Source: Legionella sheltonii (GTDB taxonomy: Bacteria; Pseudomonadota; Gammaproteobacteria; Legionellales; Legionellaceae). Taken from it: DNA of 64,000 bases. The stretch is taken from assembly GCF_026191355.1 (NCBI RefSeq), contig NZ_JAPHOQ010000011.1:1-64000 (forward strand), in the 5' to 3' direction. This document shows, piece by piece, positions 5,673-14,963 of the stretch. Below the pieces are notes generated by a model. It had not been told where the DNA came from. It saw nothing but the letters and a program-made list of their open reading frames with translations, and did not search any database. The position numbers were made by a program, and so were the translations under genes. Each line of letters opens with the position of its first letter. Within the stretch, counting starts at the first letter, position 1.

Positions 5673-8093
5673 ATGGATCTTAAACAAAAAAAGAAAATTA
5701 TTGGTTTTCTTATTACTAAGGCAAATAAAGACCCGCGTGCTCTTAATGCAATTGAAAGCGAGCTTAAAAAAGCAGCTGGAGAGTTAAAGTCGAGCATTGA
5801 ATTCGATGCTATCTCAGAACAAATTGCAATCCTAAAGATTATAGCCCGGCTCTTTCCTAAAGAGGTTGTGTCAATATATCTTGAATTCCTTCCTCGCTTA
5901 AATTCCATTGAGTTAAGTTATACAGAAATCCCTAATATTTCATTAGATAGTTTAAAAAGCATAGACACTAAGGAAAAATTAATCATTCAAATATTTAATG
6001 CCTTAGAAACTGTACGTTATCATGACATTGAAAAAATTCTAAATATTCTTTTTGAATATGCTATTCATGAGGATGAAGAGGTTAGGAAGCAAGCAACTAG
6101 GGGACTTGAAGCCATTGCTCAATATAATTTAGAAGTCTTTTCTGGTGATGGAAAAGAGTTTCATGGTTTAGGATGGTGGCCACAAGAAAAAATTGTTGAA
6201 AAAATTCAATCTTTTTCTAAAGAGGAAAGGAAAATATATTTGAATACTATTTTTTCGTGTATTCAAAAAGTTCTATCTCCTTCAATTGAAGGCGCTTCGT
6301 GGGGATACGATACTGTCACACTTAAAACAGCATCTGTACCTCCAGAAGAAGGACTAATCAAATTACGGCAGAATGCTTTAAAACTTTTAAAAGAAATTTA
6401 CTTCGAACTTGCTAATCCTGAGACCAAAAAAAAATTATTGGATGTGATGCTTACAGCTACAAGGTTTTCTAGTGCCTCCCAGCGAACCAAACAAATAGAA
6501 CAAATGATAATAGATAATACAACGTTTGTTCTGCAATTTATGAGTGACTGTATTGTTGAATCAGAAGACCTCCAAGTACTACAAACTATAGAGCATAATG
6601 CCTACTGGCTTTACTATCATTTAGGCAGCTTGAGTCCCGATGTAAAAAAAGCGGGATTAGTAGTCAAAAAGAAACTGAATGATAATGAAGAATTTCAAAT
6701 ATTTCGTGTACTCATTGGGTTTGAAAGTATTTTTCATGACTGGGAAGGAGAACGGATAAAAGAGCATTTTGAACAAGAAAGAAAAATAAGGGAAGAAAAG
6801 ATTATTGAGCTTGTTCGAGATATTGATGACCAAAATTATGCAGTCTGGAAAGGCCGAATTTTTCAATATGCTGCTATTCGCTCAAATGATATGGCGACCT
6901 TTCCTTATTTTGGGAAGTTCTTAGAGTGTTTGGGAAAAGAATCGTCTGAAATCGCGATACAACTGCTATCAGAGTTTCCCGAAGAACTTGAATGGTTTAT
7001 TGTTCCAATTCTACGAGGAGTTGAGCAGAGCCCTAAAAAGAATGTGCTTTCTAGCCTTATTTCCTCTTGGATTAGAGATGGTGTTTTTTTTCTTGCTCTT
7101 ACAAGGTTCTTGCAATTTACCACCAGCTTTAAACTATCGACTCTAAAAAAATTATTTGATAAAGCTAAGCTATCAGAAAATACTCATCTTTTAAGTCAAA
7201 TAATTGCTACTTCAGCTGCACAACATAAAAACAGTGATAATAAACTCATTAATAAGGTTATGATACCTGCCATTGAGAAATGCACAGAACTACGATACCC
7301 AAATTGGATATTTGATTTGTGGTTCAGTAAAGAGTATGTCAGTGTATTCGATAAAATGGATGCAGGTAACTATGATGTTGTTTTAACAAATCTACTTTGC
7401 CTAAAAAAAATTGGTCATGAAGCTGAAGAGATCTTATTACCCATTGCTCAACAGGTACCTCGAAGGATAGTGCAATTTTTCTGTGAACGCATCATTCTCC
7501 CTCAGGAAAAGTCTGACGATAGATTTGAGGCTCTTCCATTTCAATTTAGCTCGCTTTCTGAGCCTCTTTCTAAAGTTCCAGAGCAGATAATTGAATTAAT
7601 TCTATCTTATAAGAAATTTGACGATAGATTGTTTACTTATAATGCTGCAAGGCTATTAAATTTAATTTTTCCAAAACTTGAAGAGCAGCCTGTTTTTGAA
7701 AAATCGCTGATTCAGCTTGTGAATACGGGTGATGATCTTACGCTCTTTTTTATTGCCGATATATTACGTGGTTATGATGGTAATAAATCCATATATCCAA
7801 TATGCAAAGAGTTGATCAAGGTTGCGAATAACAACGAGGATTTACTTAATGCCGTAGCCATTGCTTTGCAATCAACGGGAGTTGTTGAGGGTGCAGAAGG
7901 TTTTATATACATCTATGAAGAAAGAATGAAAGAAATCGAACTATGGTTAGAGGAACAAAATCGTGATGTGGTTCTTTTCGCTAAAGATTACATAGCATCA
8001 CTTAAGAGGCAAATTGAGGCAGAAAAACAACGCACATCAGAAGATGAAGCGTTGAGAAGACATCAATATGGCTTAGATGATGAGCAAAAATAA
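5673..8093 (+). CDS. Large alpha-solenoid (HEAT/ARM-like) protein partnered with the PIN-like protein
   Basis: An 806-residue, almost wholly helical protein with no catalytic motif that I can see. Repeating pairs of amphipathic helices (for example KILNILFEYAIHEDEEVRKQ near residues 120-140, and VLSSLISSWI...FFLALTRFL near 455-480) suggest HEAT/ARM-like solenoid architecture. It ends with a charged tail (RRHQYGLDDEQK). Translation likely follows from the PIN-like gene 8 bp upstream, so the two products probably act together, perhaps as sensor or scaffold and nuclease. Not recognised as a known family. AT content is higher than in the core genes, consistent with acquisition. Confidence 0.6.
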   Translation: MDLKQKKKIIGFLITKANKDPRALNAIESELKKAAGELKSSIEFDAISEQIAILKIIARLFPKEVVSIYLEFLPRLNSIELSYTEIPNISLDSLKSIDTKEKLIIQIFNALETVRYHDIEKILNILFEYAIHEDEEVRKQATRGLEAIAQYNLEVFSGDGKEFHGLGWWPQEKIVEKIQSFSKEERKIYLNTIFSCIQKVLSPSIEGASWGYDTVTLKTASVPPEEGLIKLRQNALKLLKEIYFELANPETKKKLLDVMLTATRFSSASQRTKQIEQMIIDNTTFVLQFMSDCIVESEDLQVLQTIEHNAYWLYYHLGSLSPDVKKAGLVVKKKLNDNEEFQIFRVLIGFESIFHDWEGERIKEHFEQERKIREEKIIELVRDIDDQNYAVWKGRIFQYAAIRSNDMATFPYFGKFLECLGKESSEIAIQLLSEFPEELEWFIVPILRGVEQSPKKNVLSSLISSWIRDGVFFLALTRFLQFTTSFKLSTLKKLFDKAKLSENTHLLSQIIATSAAQHKNSDNKLINKVMIPAIEKCTELRYPNWIFDLWFSKEYVSVFDKMDAGNYDVVLTNLLCLKKIGHEAEEILLPIAQQVPRRIVQFFCERIILPQEKSDDRFEALPFQFSSLSEPLSKVPEQIIELILSYKKFDDRLFTYNAARLLNLIFPKLEEQPVFEKSLIQLVNTGDDLTLFFIADILRGYDGNKSIYPICKELIKVANNNEDLLNAVAIALQSTGVVEGAEGFIYIYEERMKEIELWLEEQNRDVVLFAKDYIASLKRQIEAEKQRTSEDEALRRHQYGLDDEQK

Positions 8094-8169
8094 TAGGAAC
8101 GATCGAAACTCAATCCCCCTGATTAAAGCTGGGTTATGCTGGCTTAATAAGCTTTCAAGAAAAAAAGTA

Positions 8170-9471
8170 CATGGCTCTACCCCAAATAAGGGGGCATTTT
8201 AATCAAGTTAGTCTAGACTAACCCTTTGATTTGACGGTCAAAAGGAAGATTAAAATGCCTAAGAAAGATTGTATCCTAAATTTGCCTGGATATTCTATTA
8301 AAAGAGTAAGTGGAGAAAACCCGGTATACATAGAGGTAAGCTATCGCTGGGTAGTTCGCTGTATTCATTGTGGTAATAAGAAGTTACGTAAAAAGGACAG
8401 TTTTATAAGACGAATCCGTCATGAATCGATTGGATTGCGACGTAGTTATTTGTGTTTAAAAGCTCATAAGTATTATTGTCCATCATGTGGTCGTTATTTT
8501 AATCAGCGATTTCCTGGGATAGGGAAACATCAAAGAGCGACGGAGAGTTTACGAAAACAAGTATTTCACTATCACAGTAAGGGAGTGAGTCAAAAAGATT
8601 TGTCTCGGGACTTAAAGCTGGGCAAATCGACTGTAGAGCGTTGGTATCACTATGGTTATGAGCTCCGTTATAAAAAGATATCGAGACGCTCTTGTCCTCG
8701 GATATTAGGCCTTGATGAGCATTCATTTAATAGAAAGGTTGGGTATGCGACAACCTTTTGTGATTTAGCCAAGCACAAAATCTTTGATGTGGTTGAAGGG
8801 CGTAGTGCTAAAGACTTAGAGAGCTATCTCAAGACCTTAGAGGGGCGGGATAAAGTGCTTGTTGTGTGTATTGATTTAAGCAGCAGCTATCGCTTATTAA
8901 TAAGACGTTATTTTCCTAATGCAAAGATAGTGGCTGACCGTTTCCATGTGATTCGCTTGTTGAATCAGATGAGCCTCCAGACTTATCAACAGATTGACCC
9001 TCAAATAAAGTATCAACGTGGTCTATTAGCTGCATTAAGAACGAATGAAGCCAATTTAACGATAAAACGATTAAATAGAAGAGCCAGCTATTTACAGCAC
9101 CAGCCAGCAATTGCGGCTATCTATCACTTTAAGCAACGTCTCCATCGACTCCTGATGAAAAAGCATCGGACAGCAAAGCAATGTAAGCGTTTACTGCCTT
9201 TGTTTCTTAAATACGTAACGCTTTTAAAAGAAAGTCCTTTTGAGTCACTAAAGACTCTAGGTAAAACATTATACCAATGGCGTGAAGAAGTGGTTAGAAT
9301 GTGGCGGTTTACTAAAAACAACGGCATTACGGAAGGGTTTCATCGTAAAATGAAACTGATTCAAAGACGTGCTTACGGGTTTAGAAATTTTGAAAATTAC
9401 AGGTTAAGGGTTAAAGTTTTGTGTTCTTGATTAGTGCCCCCGGAAATGGGGAAGAGCCATGGGGAAGAGCC
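8170..9471 (+). mobile_element. ISL3-family insertion sequence
   Basis: Terminal inverted repeats lie at 8173-8196 and 9435-9458 (19 of 24 positions match, both starting GGCTCT and ending GGGGGCA) and enclose one transposase gene. The repeat may extend outward by CAT on each side. The right end carries a 13-bp tandem duplication, ATGGGGAAGAGCC at 9446-9458 and 9459-9471. I find no 8-bp target duplication: the left flank AAGTACAT does not match either right flank. This suggests an adjacent deletion or recombination after insertion. Confidence 0.8.
8255..9430 (+). CDS. ISL3-family DDE transposase
   Basis: A 391-residue transposase, normal length for ISL3. An N-terminal zinc-ribbon (CIHCG near residue 38, CPSCG near 77) is followed by a helix-turn-helix (GVSQKDLSRDLKLGKSTVERW). 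The DDE domain opens with GLDEHSFNRK, continues with a CIDLSSSYR segment and KIVADRFHVI, and closes with a glutamate in NGITEGFHRKMKLIQRRAYG. ATG 8255 has AGGAAG ahead; a TTG at 8231 is possible. The frame is intact with both inverted repeats present, so the element may be active. Confidence 0.9.
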   Translation: MPKKDCILNLPGYSIKRVSGENPVYIEVSYRWVVRCIHCGNKKLRKKDSFIRRIRHESIGLRRSYLCLKAHKYYCPSCGRYFNQRFPGIGKHQRATESLRKQVFHYHSKGVSQKDLSRDLKLGKSTVERWYHYGYELRYKKISRRSCPRILGLDEHSFNRKVGYATTFCDLAKHKIFDVVEGRSAKDLESYLKTLEGRDKVLVVCIDLSSSYRLLIRRYFPNAKIVADRFHVIRLLNQMSLQTYQQIDPQIKYQRGLLAALRTNEANLTIKRLNRRASYLQHQPAIAAIYHFKQRLHRLLMKKHRTAKQCKRLLPLFLKYVTLLKESPFESLKTLGKTLYQWREEVVRMWRFTKNNGITEGFHRKMKLIQRRAYGFRNFENYRLRVKVLCS

Positions 9472-9556
9472 AGTTCTTATGTTCTAGATAATCTTTTAAC
9501 CAAATGCCACTTAAGGTTCCAGTTAAAGTAAATAAGCCTATAAGGAAGTTACCCAT
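9472..9556 (-). pseudogene. 5' fragment of a membrane-protein gene cut by the IS
   Basis: Read on the minus strand from ATG 9556, the frame encodes MGNFLIGLFTLTGTLSGIWL and then KDYLEHKN before running into the ISL3 end. This resembles the start of a small membrane-anchored protein: one transmembrane helix followed by a charged helix. The sequence left of the IS (8094-8172) does not continue it, so the rest of the gene is gone. No strong ribosome-binding site is visible. Identity unknown. Confidence 0.4.
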
Positions 9557-9626
9557 AATCTGTCTACATTGTGTCTACATGACTTTTTCAAATTTTCCAA
9601 AAACTACCGTAACTACTTGATTTTAT

Positions 9627-9703
9627 TGGTGGGCCCACTAGGACTTGAACCTAGGACCAACGGATTATGAGTCCGCTGCTCTGACCAACTGAGCTATGGG
9701 CCC
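9627..9703 (-). tRNA. tRNA with CAT anticodon (tRNA-Met or tRNA-Ile2)
   Basis: The minus strand folds into a full cloverleaf: acceptor stem GGGCCCA/TGGGCCC, D-arm AGCTCAGTTGGTCAGAGC, anticodon loop CTCATAA, T-arm CTAGGTTCAAGTCCTAG and an encoded CCA end (9627-9629). The CAT anticodon serves either elongator Met or, when lysidine-modified, Ile (AUA). The overall sequence looks closer to the Ile2 type to me, but this cannot be settled by eye. Its 3' end faces the island, which makes it the likely integration target. Confidence 0.92.
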
Positions 9704-9826
9704 GGAGAGGTGGTCATTTTAAACTTAATTGGTTTAATGTGCTAGTTTTTTTTGTTTTTTTTAAAGATTTTTATGTGTTTGAAGAAAGGGGGAGGAAATT
9801 CTATTATCTTTGGGGATAGGAAGAAT

Positions 9827-9854
9827 CCCGCATTATGCATTGCGCAAATGCGGG
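9827..9854 (-). terminator. Hairpin downstream of rpoD
   Basis: Perfect 8-bp stem CCCGCATT (9827-9834) and AATGCGGG (9847-9854) with a 12-base loop, 20 bp beyond the rpoD stop. The run after it on the minus strand is only weakly T-rich, so termination may be partial. Confidence 0.6.
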
Positions 9855-9874
9855 CTTTGTTTCGTGATAGGCTT

Positions 9875-11737
9875 TTAGCCTTCATCGCCTTCTAAGAAGC
9901 TTCTCAGTTTCTCTGAGCGAGAAGGGTGGCGCAGTTTGCGGAGCGCTTTGGCTTCGATCTGACGAATTCTCTCGCGAGTCACATCAAATTGTTTGCCCAC
10001 TTCCTCCAGGGTATGGTCGGTATTCATTTCGATACCAAAACGCATACGCAGTACCTTGGCTTCTCTTGGGGTTAAGGTTTCCAAGATTTCCAGAGTTGCT
10101 TCGCGTAAACCTTCGGCAGTTGCCATATCAATTGGCGATTCGATGTTGTTGTCTTCAATAAAGTCACCTAAGTGCGAATCGTCATCGTCACCGACTGGGG
10201 TTTCCATGGAAATGGGTTCTTTGGCTATTTTTAAAACTTTGCGAATCTTGTCCTCGCTCAATTCCATCTTTTCTGCGAGTTCTTCAGGGGTGGCTTCACG
10301 GCCAGTTTCTTGAAGAATTTGTCTGGAAATGCGGTTGAGCTTATTGATCGTTTCGATCATGTGTACCGGGATACGGATGGTACGTGCTTGATCGGCGATG
10401 GAGCGGGTAATTGCCTGTCTAATCCACCAGGTTGCATAGGTAGAGAATTTGTAACCACGGCGGTATTCAAATTTGTCTACTGCTTTCATGAGACCGATGT
10501 TACCCTCCTGAATCAAATCAAGGAATTGTAAACCACGGTTGGTGTATTTTTTCGCGATGGAAATAACCAAACGTAAGTTGGCTTCAACCATTTCCTTTTT
10601 GGCGCGACGTGCTTTGGCTTCACCAATAGACATTTTGCGATTGATGTCTTTAATTTCTCCGATCGTCAAACCATATTCCACTTCGAATGCGACCAAACGA
10701 GATTGGATGCGCAAAATTTCGTCGGTGTTTTCCTGGATACGAACCAAATCGAGCTTTTTGCCGTGTTTGGCAATAATACCATTGAGCCACTCCATGTCGG
10801 TTTCTTGACCTGGGAATGTATCAATAAACAGTTTACGTGGGATACGCGCTCTTTCAATGCAAAGACGCATAATACCGCGCTCGAATTCTCTAATGTGGTT
10901 ACGCAATTGACGGAAATGACGCGTTAAGCGATCAACTTGTCTGGAGGTGAGCTTAAGCTTTAAGAACGATTCAGACATTTTCTCCATAGCTTTAAGCGTT
11001 TTGGCATGTTCTCTACCATGCTCTTTTAACGCCGCAATGGCCTCTTCAAACGTATCGCGTAAGTCATCAAAATAAATTTTGGCTTGCTCTGGATTGGGAC
11101 CATCATCGACTTCGCCAATACCGCCTTCGCCATCTTCATCTTCTTCATCAGACAACAGTAAGTCATCAATTTGTTGCTCTTCCAGCATGGAGCCAATGCT
11201 TGCAGCGGGAGCTACTTCATCTTCAACGTCAGAGAAGCCACTAATAATTTCATTGAGGCGAATTTCTTGGGCATTAAAGCGCTCGTAATCATCAAGTACT
11301 AATTGAATCGTTTCTGGGTAACTTGCCAAAGATTTAAGTACTTGGTAAATCCCTTCTTCAATGCGTTTCGCAATGCGGATTTCACCTTCGCGGGTTAACA
11401 GTTCTACTGTACCCATTTCACGCATATACATGCGAACTGGATCCGTTGTGCGTCCAGTTTCCTTGTCCACAGAAGCAAGTACCATTGCGGCTTCTTCGAT
11501 ATCAGGTACTTCTTCTGTATTAAGCAGAAGTGCCAGTTCATCATCACCGGGGGGTAACTCAAATACCTTGATGTTCATGCCTTCCAGCATGCTGATAATG
11601 ACATCAAAATGTTCTGTGTCGACTATATTAGGCAATAGGTCATTGATTTGGCTGTAAGTCAAGTAACCCTGCTCTTTTCCCAAGCTAATGACTTTGGTTA
11701 TCTGTGAGCTTTGCTGTTCTTGATCGTTCATGGTCAT
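9875..11737 (-). CDS. rpoD: RNA polymerase sigma-70 factor RpoD
   Basis: The housekeeping sigma factor, about 620 residues, normal for gammaproteobacteria. It has the N-terminal 1.1 region ([12 protein letters not shown]), an acidic non-conserved insert ([17 protein letters not shown]), region 2 with [20 protein letters not shown] (-10 recognition and melting), and region 4.2 with [20 protein letters not shown] (-35 recognition). The start is taken at MTMNDQEQ (11737) or two codons on at 11731, since AGAGAAG lies ahead; the longer frame from 11767 adds an unsupported ten residues. It is the last gene of the rpsU-yqeY-dnaG-rpoD block, with a 330-bp gap that probably holds its own promoter. Confidence 0.97.
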   Translation of the reverse strand: MTMNDQEQQSSQITKVISLGKEQGYLTYSQINDLLPNIVDTEHFDVIISMLEGMNIKVFELPPGDDELALLLNTEEVPDIEEAAMVLASVDKETGRTTDPVRMYMREMGTVELLTREGEIRIAKRIEEGIYQVLKSLASYPETIQLVLDDYERFNAQEIRLNEIISGFSDVEDEVAPAASIGSMLEEQQIDDLLLSDEEDEDGEGGIGEVDDGPNPEQAKIYFDDLRDTFEEAIAALKEHGREHAKTLKAMEKMSESFLKLKLTSRQVDRLTRHFRQLRNHIREFERGIMRLCIERARIPRKLFIDTFPGQETDMEWLNGIIAKHGKKLDLVRIQENTDEILRIQSRLVAFEVEYGLTIGEIKDINRKMSIGEAKARRAKKEMVEANLRLVISIAKKYTNRGLQFLDLIQEGNIGLMKAVDKFEYRRGYKFSTYATWWIRQAITRSIADQARTIRIPVHMIETINKLNRISRQILQETGREATPEELAEKMELSEDKIRKVLKIAKEPISMETPVGDDDDSHLGDFIEDNNIESPIDMATAEGLREATLEILETLTPREAKVLRMRFGIEMNTDHTLEEVGKQFDVTRERIRQIEAKALRKLRHPSRSEKLRSFLEGDEG

Positions 11738-12067
11738 AGGCACTTCTCTAGGGACAATTAGACACAATCCTAAAAAACAAACAAACCATGTAGTATTTAA
11801 AACACCAGTTTGAAATGATTGCTTCTTTAGGATTACAAAATCTTACAATTATAGACCGGTAGTTTGCAACATACTAGTAATTTTTCACTGCTTTTTTTAG
11901 AACATCCTATTTATGAGGCTTGGGTTCATTATGATCAAGCGTCGCATTACCATATTTTATACAAAATGCACAATAAAATCCATTTTGTGGTTGTTGACAG
12001 ATCAATTGTCAGCATTTAGAACCCAGGTGCAAGAGAGAAGATAGCGAAATATTTACACGCCTCTGTT
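11738..12067 (-). promoter_or_regulatory. rpoD upstream region
   Basis: A 330-bp gene-free stretch between dnaG and rpoD. On the minus strand a consensus -10 TATAAT lies at 11848-11853, about 110 bases ahead of rpoD, without a clear -35 at 17 bp. A TGACA/TGTCA inverted repeat sits near 11995-12011. This fits an independent rpoD promoter inside the macromolecular-synthesis cluster. Confidence 0.4.
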
Positions 12068-13786
12068 TCAAATATGTCGTTCTTTTAACATCTCTTGCAA
12101 TTGTATTTTTTCTTCCTCATTCAACCCTTGCTGGCGTGATTTATTAATTAGCTGGCGTATGGTTAATTCACGATTTTGTTTTTGTAGAAACAGGATAATA
12201 TCAATGAATTCTTTGACTAATTCTTGTTCGGGAACCAGGTGATCCCAGGCCGCAAGTTTGTTCATGGACTCAAAATAAGGATGATTACGCCACGATTCAA
12301 TTAATGTTGCCGTAGTGGCTTGCGGGTTTGCTTCCAGTTGTTCTAACACGCTCAGTAAAATTTCATGTTCTTTAGCATCGAAAAGTTCAAGGTTGATTTG
12401 TTGTTTAATCTGGGTATAAATTTCCGGATGTTGTAGGAGCAGGGCAACTGCAATACGCATCGGTGTACGGGCAATGGTCATGGCCTGTTCTTGCGGGGGT
12501 GTTTTAGACTCCTCAGTAACTAACTGAGTTAAGCGGTGGGTTTCGATATGAGTTAAACGCGCCAGATCTTCAATAAGGAGTTGTTTATATGAACCCTCAT
12601 CCATTTTTTGTAAAAAGGGTTTAGCCAAATTAATGAGTTGAGTTTTGCCTGCGGGTCGAAGTAAATTGAGGTCTTTGGCTAAGTTATCAAAAAGAAAACG
12701 GTGCAATGGGGTAGCTTGCTTGAGCCGTTTTAAAAAATTGTCTTTACCTTCCTCACGAACCAAACTGTCCGGATCGTGCCCATCGGGTAAGAACATAAAA
12801 CTGGCATCCAGCCCTAAATTTAAATGCGGCAAGCTGCTTTCAAGGGCACGCCAGGCTGCTTGTCTTCCAGCATTATCGCCATCAAAACAAAAAATTAATG
12901 ACTTGGTATGTTTGGCAAGCAGTTGAATGTGATAGGTACTGGTCGCAGTGCCTAAGGTGGCTACTGCATTCATAATTCCATGTTGGGCTAATGCAATCAC
13001 ATCCATGTAGCCCTCAACCACAATAATGTACTCTACTGCCTTTTGTTGGCTTAGAATTTGATGTAAGCCATACAATTCTCTGCTTTTTTGAAAAATGACG
13101 GTTTCAGGAGAGTTAAGGTATTTGGGTTTTTGTTCCTTATCCAGTACCCGTCCACCAAAGCCTATAATGCGCCCATGGCGGTCATGAATCGGGAACATGA
13201 CCCGGTTACGGTACCGATCATAGATTTTTCCGTCTTCATTTTTAATCAACATTCCTGTGGCAAGCAATTCACGTTGATTACGGGGGAACGCTTTTTCAAG
13301 ATAGTGCCATCCTTCGCTTGCATAACCTAATTGATACAGTTTGGCGATTTCTCCGCTTAAGCCTCTACCACGCAAATAATCAATCGCAGGTTGCCCTTCA
13401 TGCTTTAATTTTTTTTGATAATGCAGACTTACTGCCGACAAGAGCTTATAAAGATCCTGAGAGGAATTATTTTTCTCAGTTTGTTTGTCCCGTGGAATCG
13501 TTAAGCCTGCACGAGTAGCCAGAGTTTCCACTGCATCAACAAATCCCAGATTGAGGTAGTTCATAACAAAACTGATGGCATTCCCTGAGGCACCGCAACC
13601 AAAGCAGTGATAAAATTGCTTTTTGGCAACCACATTAAATGAAGGGGATTTTTCATTATGAAAAGGACAGCAAGCAAGATGGCTGTTCCCTCGTTTTTTC
13701 AAGGGAACATAGCTGTCAATTAATTCAACCAGATCCGTGCGGTGGAGAAGATCATCAATGAATGGCTGCGGGATTAAGCCAGACAT
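12068..13786 (-). CDS. dnaG: DNA primase DnaG
   Basis: Makes RNA primers for lagging-strand and initiation synthesis and docks on the DnaB helicase. The N-terminal zinc-binding domain has C40, H43, C61 and C64 (CCPFHNEKSPSF...FYHCFGCGASG). The Toprim catalytic core contains VVEGYMDVIALAQHG and CFDGDNAGRQAA. The helicase-interacting C-terminal region fills the last ~140 residues. At 572 residues it is of normal length. It begins 8 bp after the yqeY stop and is transcribed with rpsU and yqeY. Confidence 0.96.
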   Translation of the reverse strand: MSGLIPQPFIDDLLHRTDLVELIDSYVPLKKRGNSHLACCPFHNEKSPSFNVVAKKQFYHCFGCGASGNAISFVMNYLNLGFVDAVETLATRAGLTIPRDKQTEKNNSSQDLYKLLSAVSLHYQKKLKHEGQPAIDYLRGRGLSGEIAKLYQLGYASEGWHYLEKAFPRNQRELLATGMLIKNEDGKIYDRYRNRVMFPIHDRHGRIIGFGGRVLDKEQKPKYLNSPETVIFQKSRELYGLHQILSQQKAVEYIIVVEGYMDVIALAQHGIMNAVATLGTATSTYHIQLLAKHTKSLIFCFDGDNAGRQAAWRALESSLPHLNLGLDASFMFLPDGHDPDSLVREEGKDNFLKRLKQATPLHRFLFDNLAKDLNLLRPAGKTQLINLAKPFLQKMDEGSYKQLLIEDLARLTHIETHRLTQLVTEESKTPPQEQAMTIARTPMRIAVALLLQHPEIYTQIKQQINLELFDAKEHEILLSVLEQLEANPQATTATLIESWRNHPYFESMNKLAAWDHLVPEQELVKEFIDIILFLQKQNRELTIRQLINKSRQQGLNEEEKIQLQEMLKERHI

Positions 13787-13794
13787 AGGGATCC

Positions 13795-14238
13795 TTAGCT
13801 TAGCTTAGCCTTAATCATGGCACTGACTTGCGCCATATCAGCACGTCCTTGCAAGCTGGGCTTTAAAAGTGCCATAACTTTACCCATGTCTGCCATCTTT
13901 TCAGCGCCAGTTGAGGAAATCGCCTCTTGAACCATATTGTCAATTTCTGCAGCAGATAAAGGCTCAGGCAAATATTTCTTCAGGATATCCAGTTCAAATT
14001 GTTCTTGGGCAACCAGATCATCACGGTTTGCTTTTTCATATTGCGCAATCGATTCTTTACGTTGCTTGCTCATTTTATCTAAAATAACCAACATACGCTC
14101 ATCATCTACTTCAATACGTTCATCGACTTCAACTTGTTTGACGGCAGCAGTAATTAAACGAAGTGCGGCTAACAATTCTTTGTCTTTAGCTCGCATTGCA
14201 TCTTTAACATCATTATTGAGACGTTCTTTAATAGTCAT
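13795..14238 (-). CDS. yqeY: GatB/YqeY domain protein
   Basis: A 147-residue, nearly all-helical protein of the YqeY family, which resembles the tail domain of the GatB amidotransferase subunit. Typical segments are KDKELLAALRLITAAVKQVE, the ILKKYLPEPLSAAEI linker and MGKVMALLKPSLQGRADMAQVS at the end. It sits between rpsU and dnaG, the standard position in this cluster. A link to tRNA-dependent amidation or aminoacyl-tRNA handling is suggested by the fold only; the role is not settled. Confidence 0.9.
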   Translation of the reverse strand: MTIKERLNNDVKDAMRAKDKELLAALRLITAAVKQVEVDERIEVDDERMLVILDKMSKQRKESIAQYEKANRDDLVAQEQFELDILKKYLPEPLSAAEIDNMVQEAISSTGAEKMADMGKVMALLKPSLQGRADMAQVSAMIKAKLS

Positions 14239-14435
14239 TTTTTATTCCTTAAAATCGAATGAGCGGCTCGGCCCTATGTAAGGAAACCTCTCTCCTCACT
14301 ACAATGAGTTTTGGAAGAAGTTTAATCTATTCTAAAAAGCGAAAGGCCACGAAATACAACATCATAATCATCTATCAAATTGTGACTATGCGAAGTACAT
14401 GTGGCCTAGTAAAAAATACAGGACAGGCAAAAATC

Positions 14436-14666
14436 CTATTTACGTCGGCGTTTGCCGCCTTGTTGTTTTGCTGTCATATCACGAGAAATTTTCTTCAGAT
14501 GACGTTTTACTGCAGCAGCTTGCTTGCGCTTACGTTCAGCAGTTGGTTTTTCATAAAATTCACGACGGCGTAACTCGGTTAAAATACCGGCTTTTTCACA
14601 AGAGCGCTTAAAACGGCGCAGTGCGTATTCTGGATTTTCGCCTTCTTTGACGCGAACTGTAGGCAT
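14436..14666 (-). CDS. rpsU: 30S ribosomal protein S21
   Basis: Small-subunit protein that helps initiation and base pairing between mRNA leader and 16S rRNA. The 76-residue sequence starts [20 protein letters not shown], contains [19 protein letters not shown] and ends in a very basic tail ([11 protein letters not shown]), all typical. It is the first gene of the rpsU-yqeY-dnaG-rpoD group; a 197-bp space separates it from yqeY, leaving room for attenuation or processing. Confidence 0.96.
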   Translation of the reverse strand: MPTVRVKEGENPEYALRRFKRSCEKAGILTELRRREFYEKPTAERKRKQAAAVKRHLKKISRDMTAKQQGGKRRRK

Positions 14667-14963
14667 TAAATAGTCCTCTGGTTATTTGATCTTAATAGGT
14701 GGGCAATTCTAGTGCTAGTTGACGCACTCGTCAAGTTTTAAATCAACAATTTTATTTTTTAATAATTATAGCTTGAATATTTGGTTATCTGAGGAAAGTA
14801 CACGTCTCAGGGCTACGCTACTGCGGTTAAGCGTGAACGTAGACGATTGAGGAGAGGCTAGTTGAAACTGGTATCGAGCAGTGAATTTTCCGCCTCCGCT
14901 GCGTTTCACCCAGTCTATATGATATATGGTACAATGGCTGAATTTTTATATCAGGTTCTTCTT

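Noticed and set aside
9993..11657. Plus-strand frames across rpoD, Ser-rich in sequence
   Set aside because: They mirror the acidic and helical codons of rpoD on the opposite strand; rpoD is certain.
14436..14573. Plus-strand frames overlapping rpsU (14259-14573, 14399-14611)
   Set aside because: Antisense to a highly conserved ribosomal protein; no motif of their own.
14862..14963. Extended tsaD start at 14862
   Set aside because: It adds 34 residues not found in the family; [14 protein letters not shown] at 14964 is the standard N-terminus.
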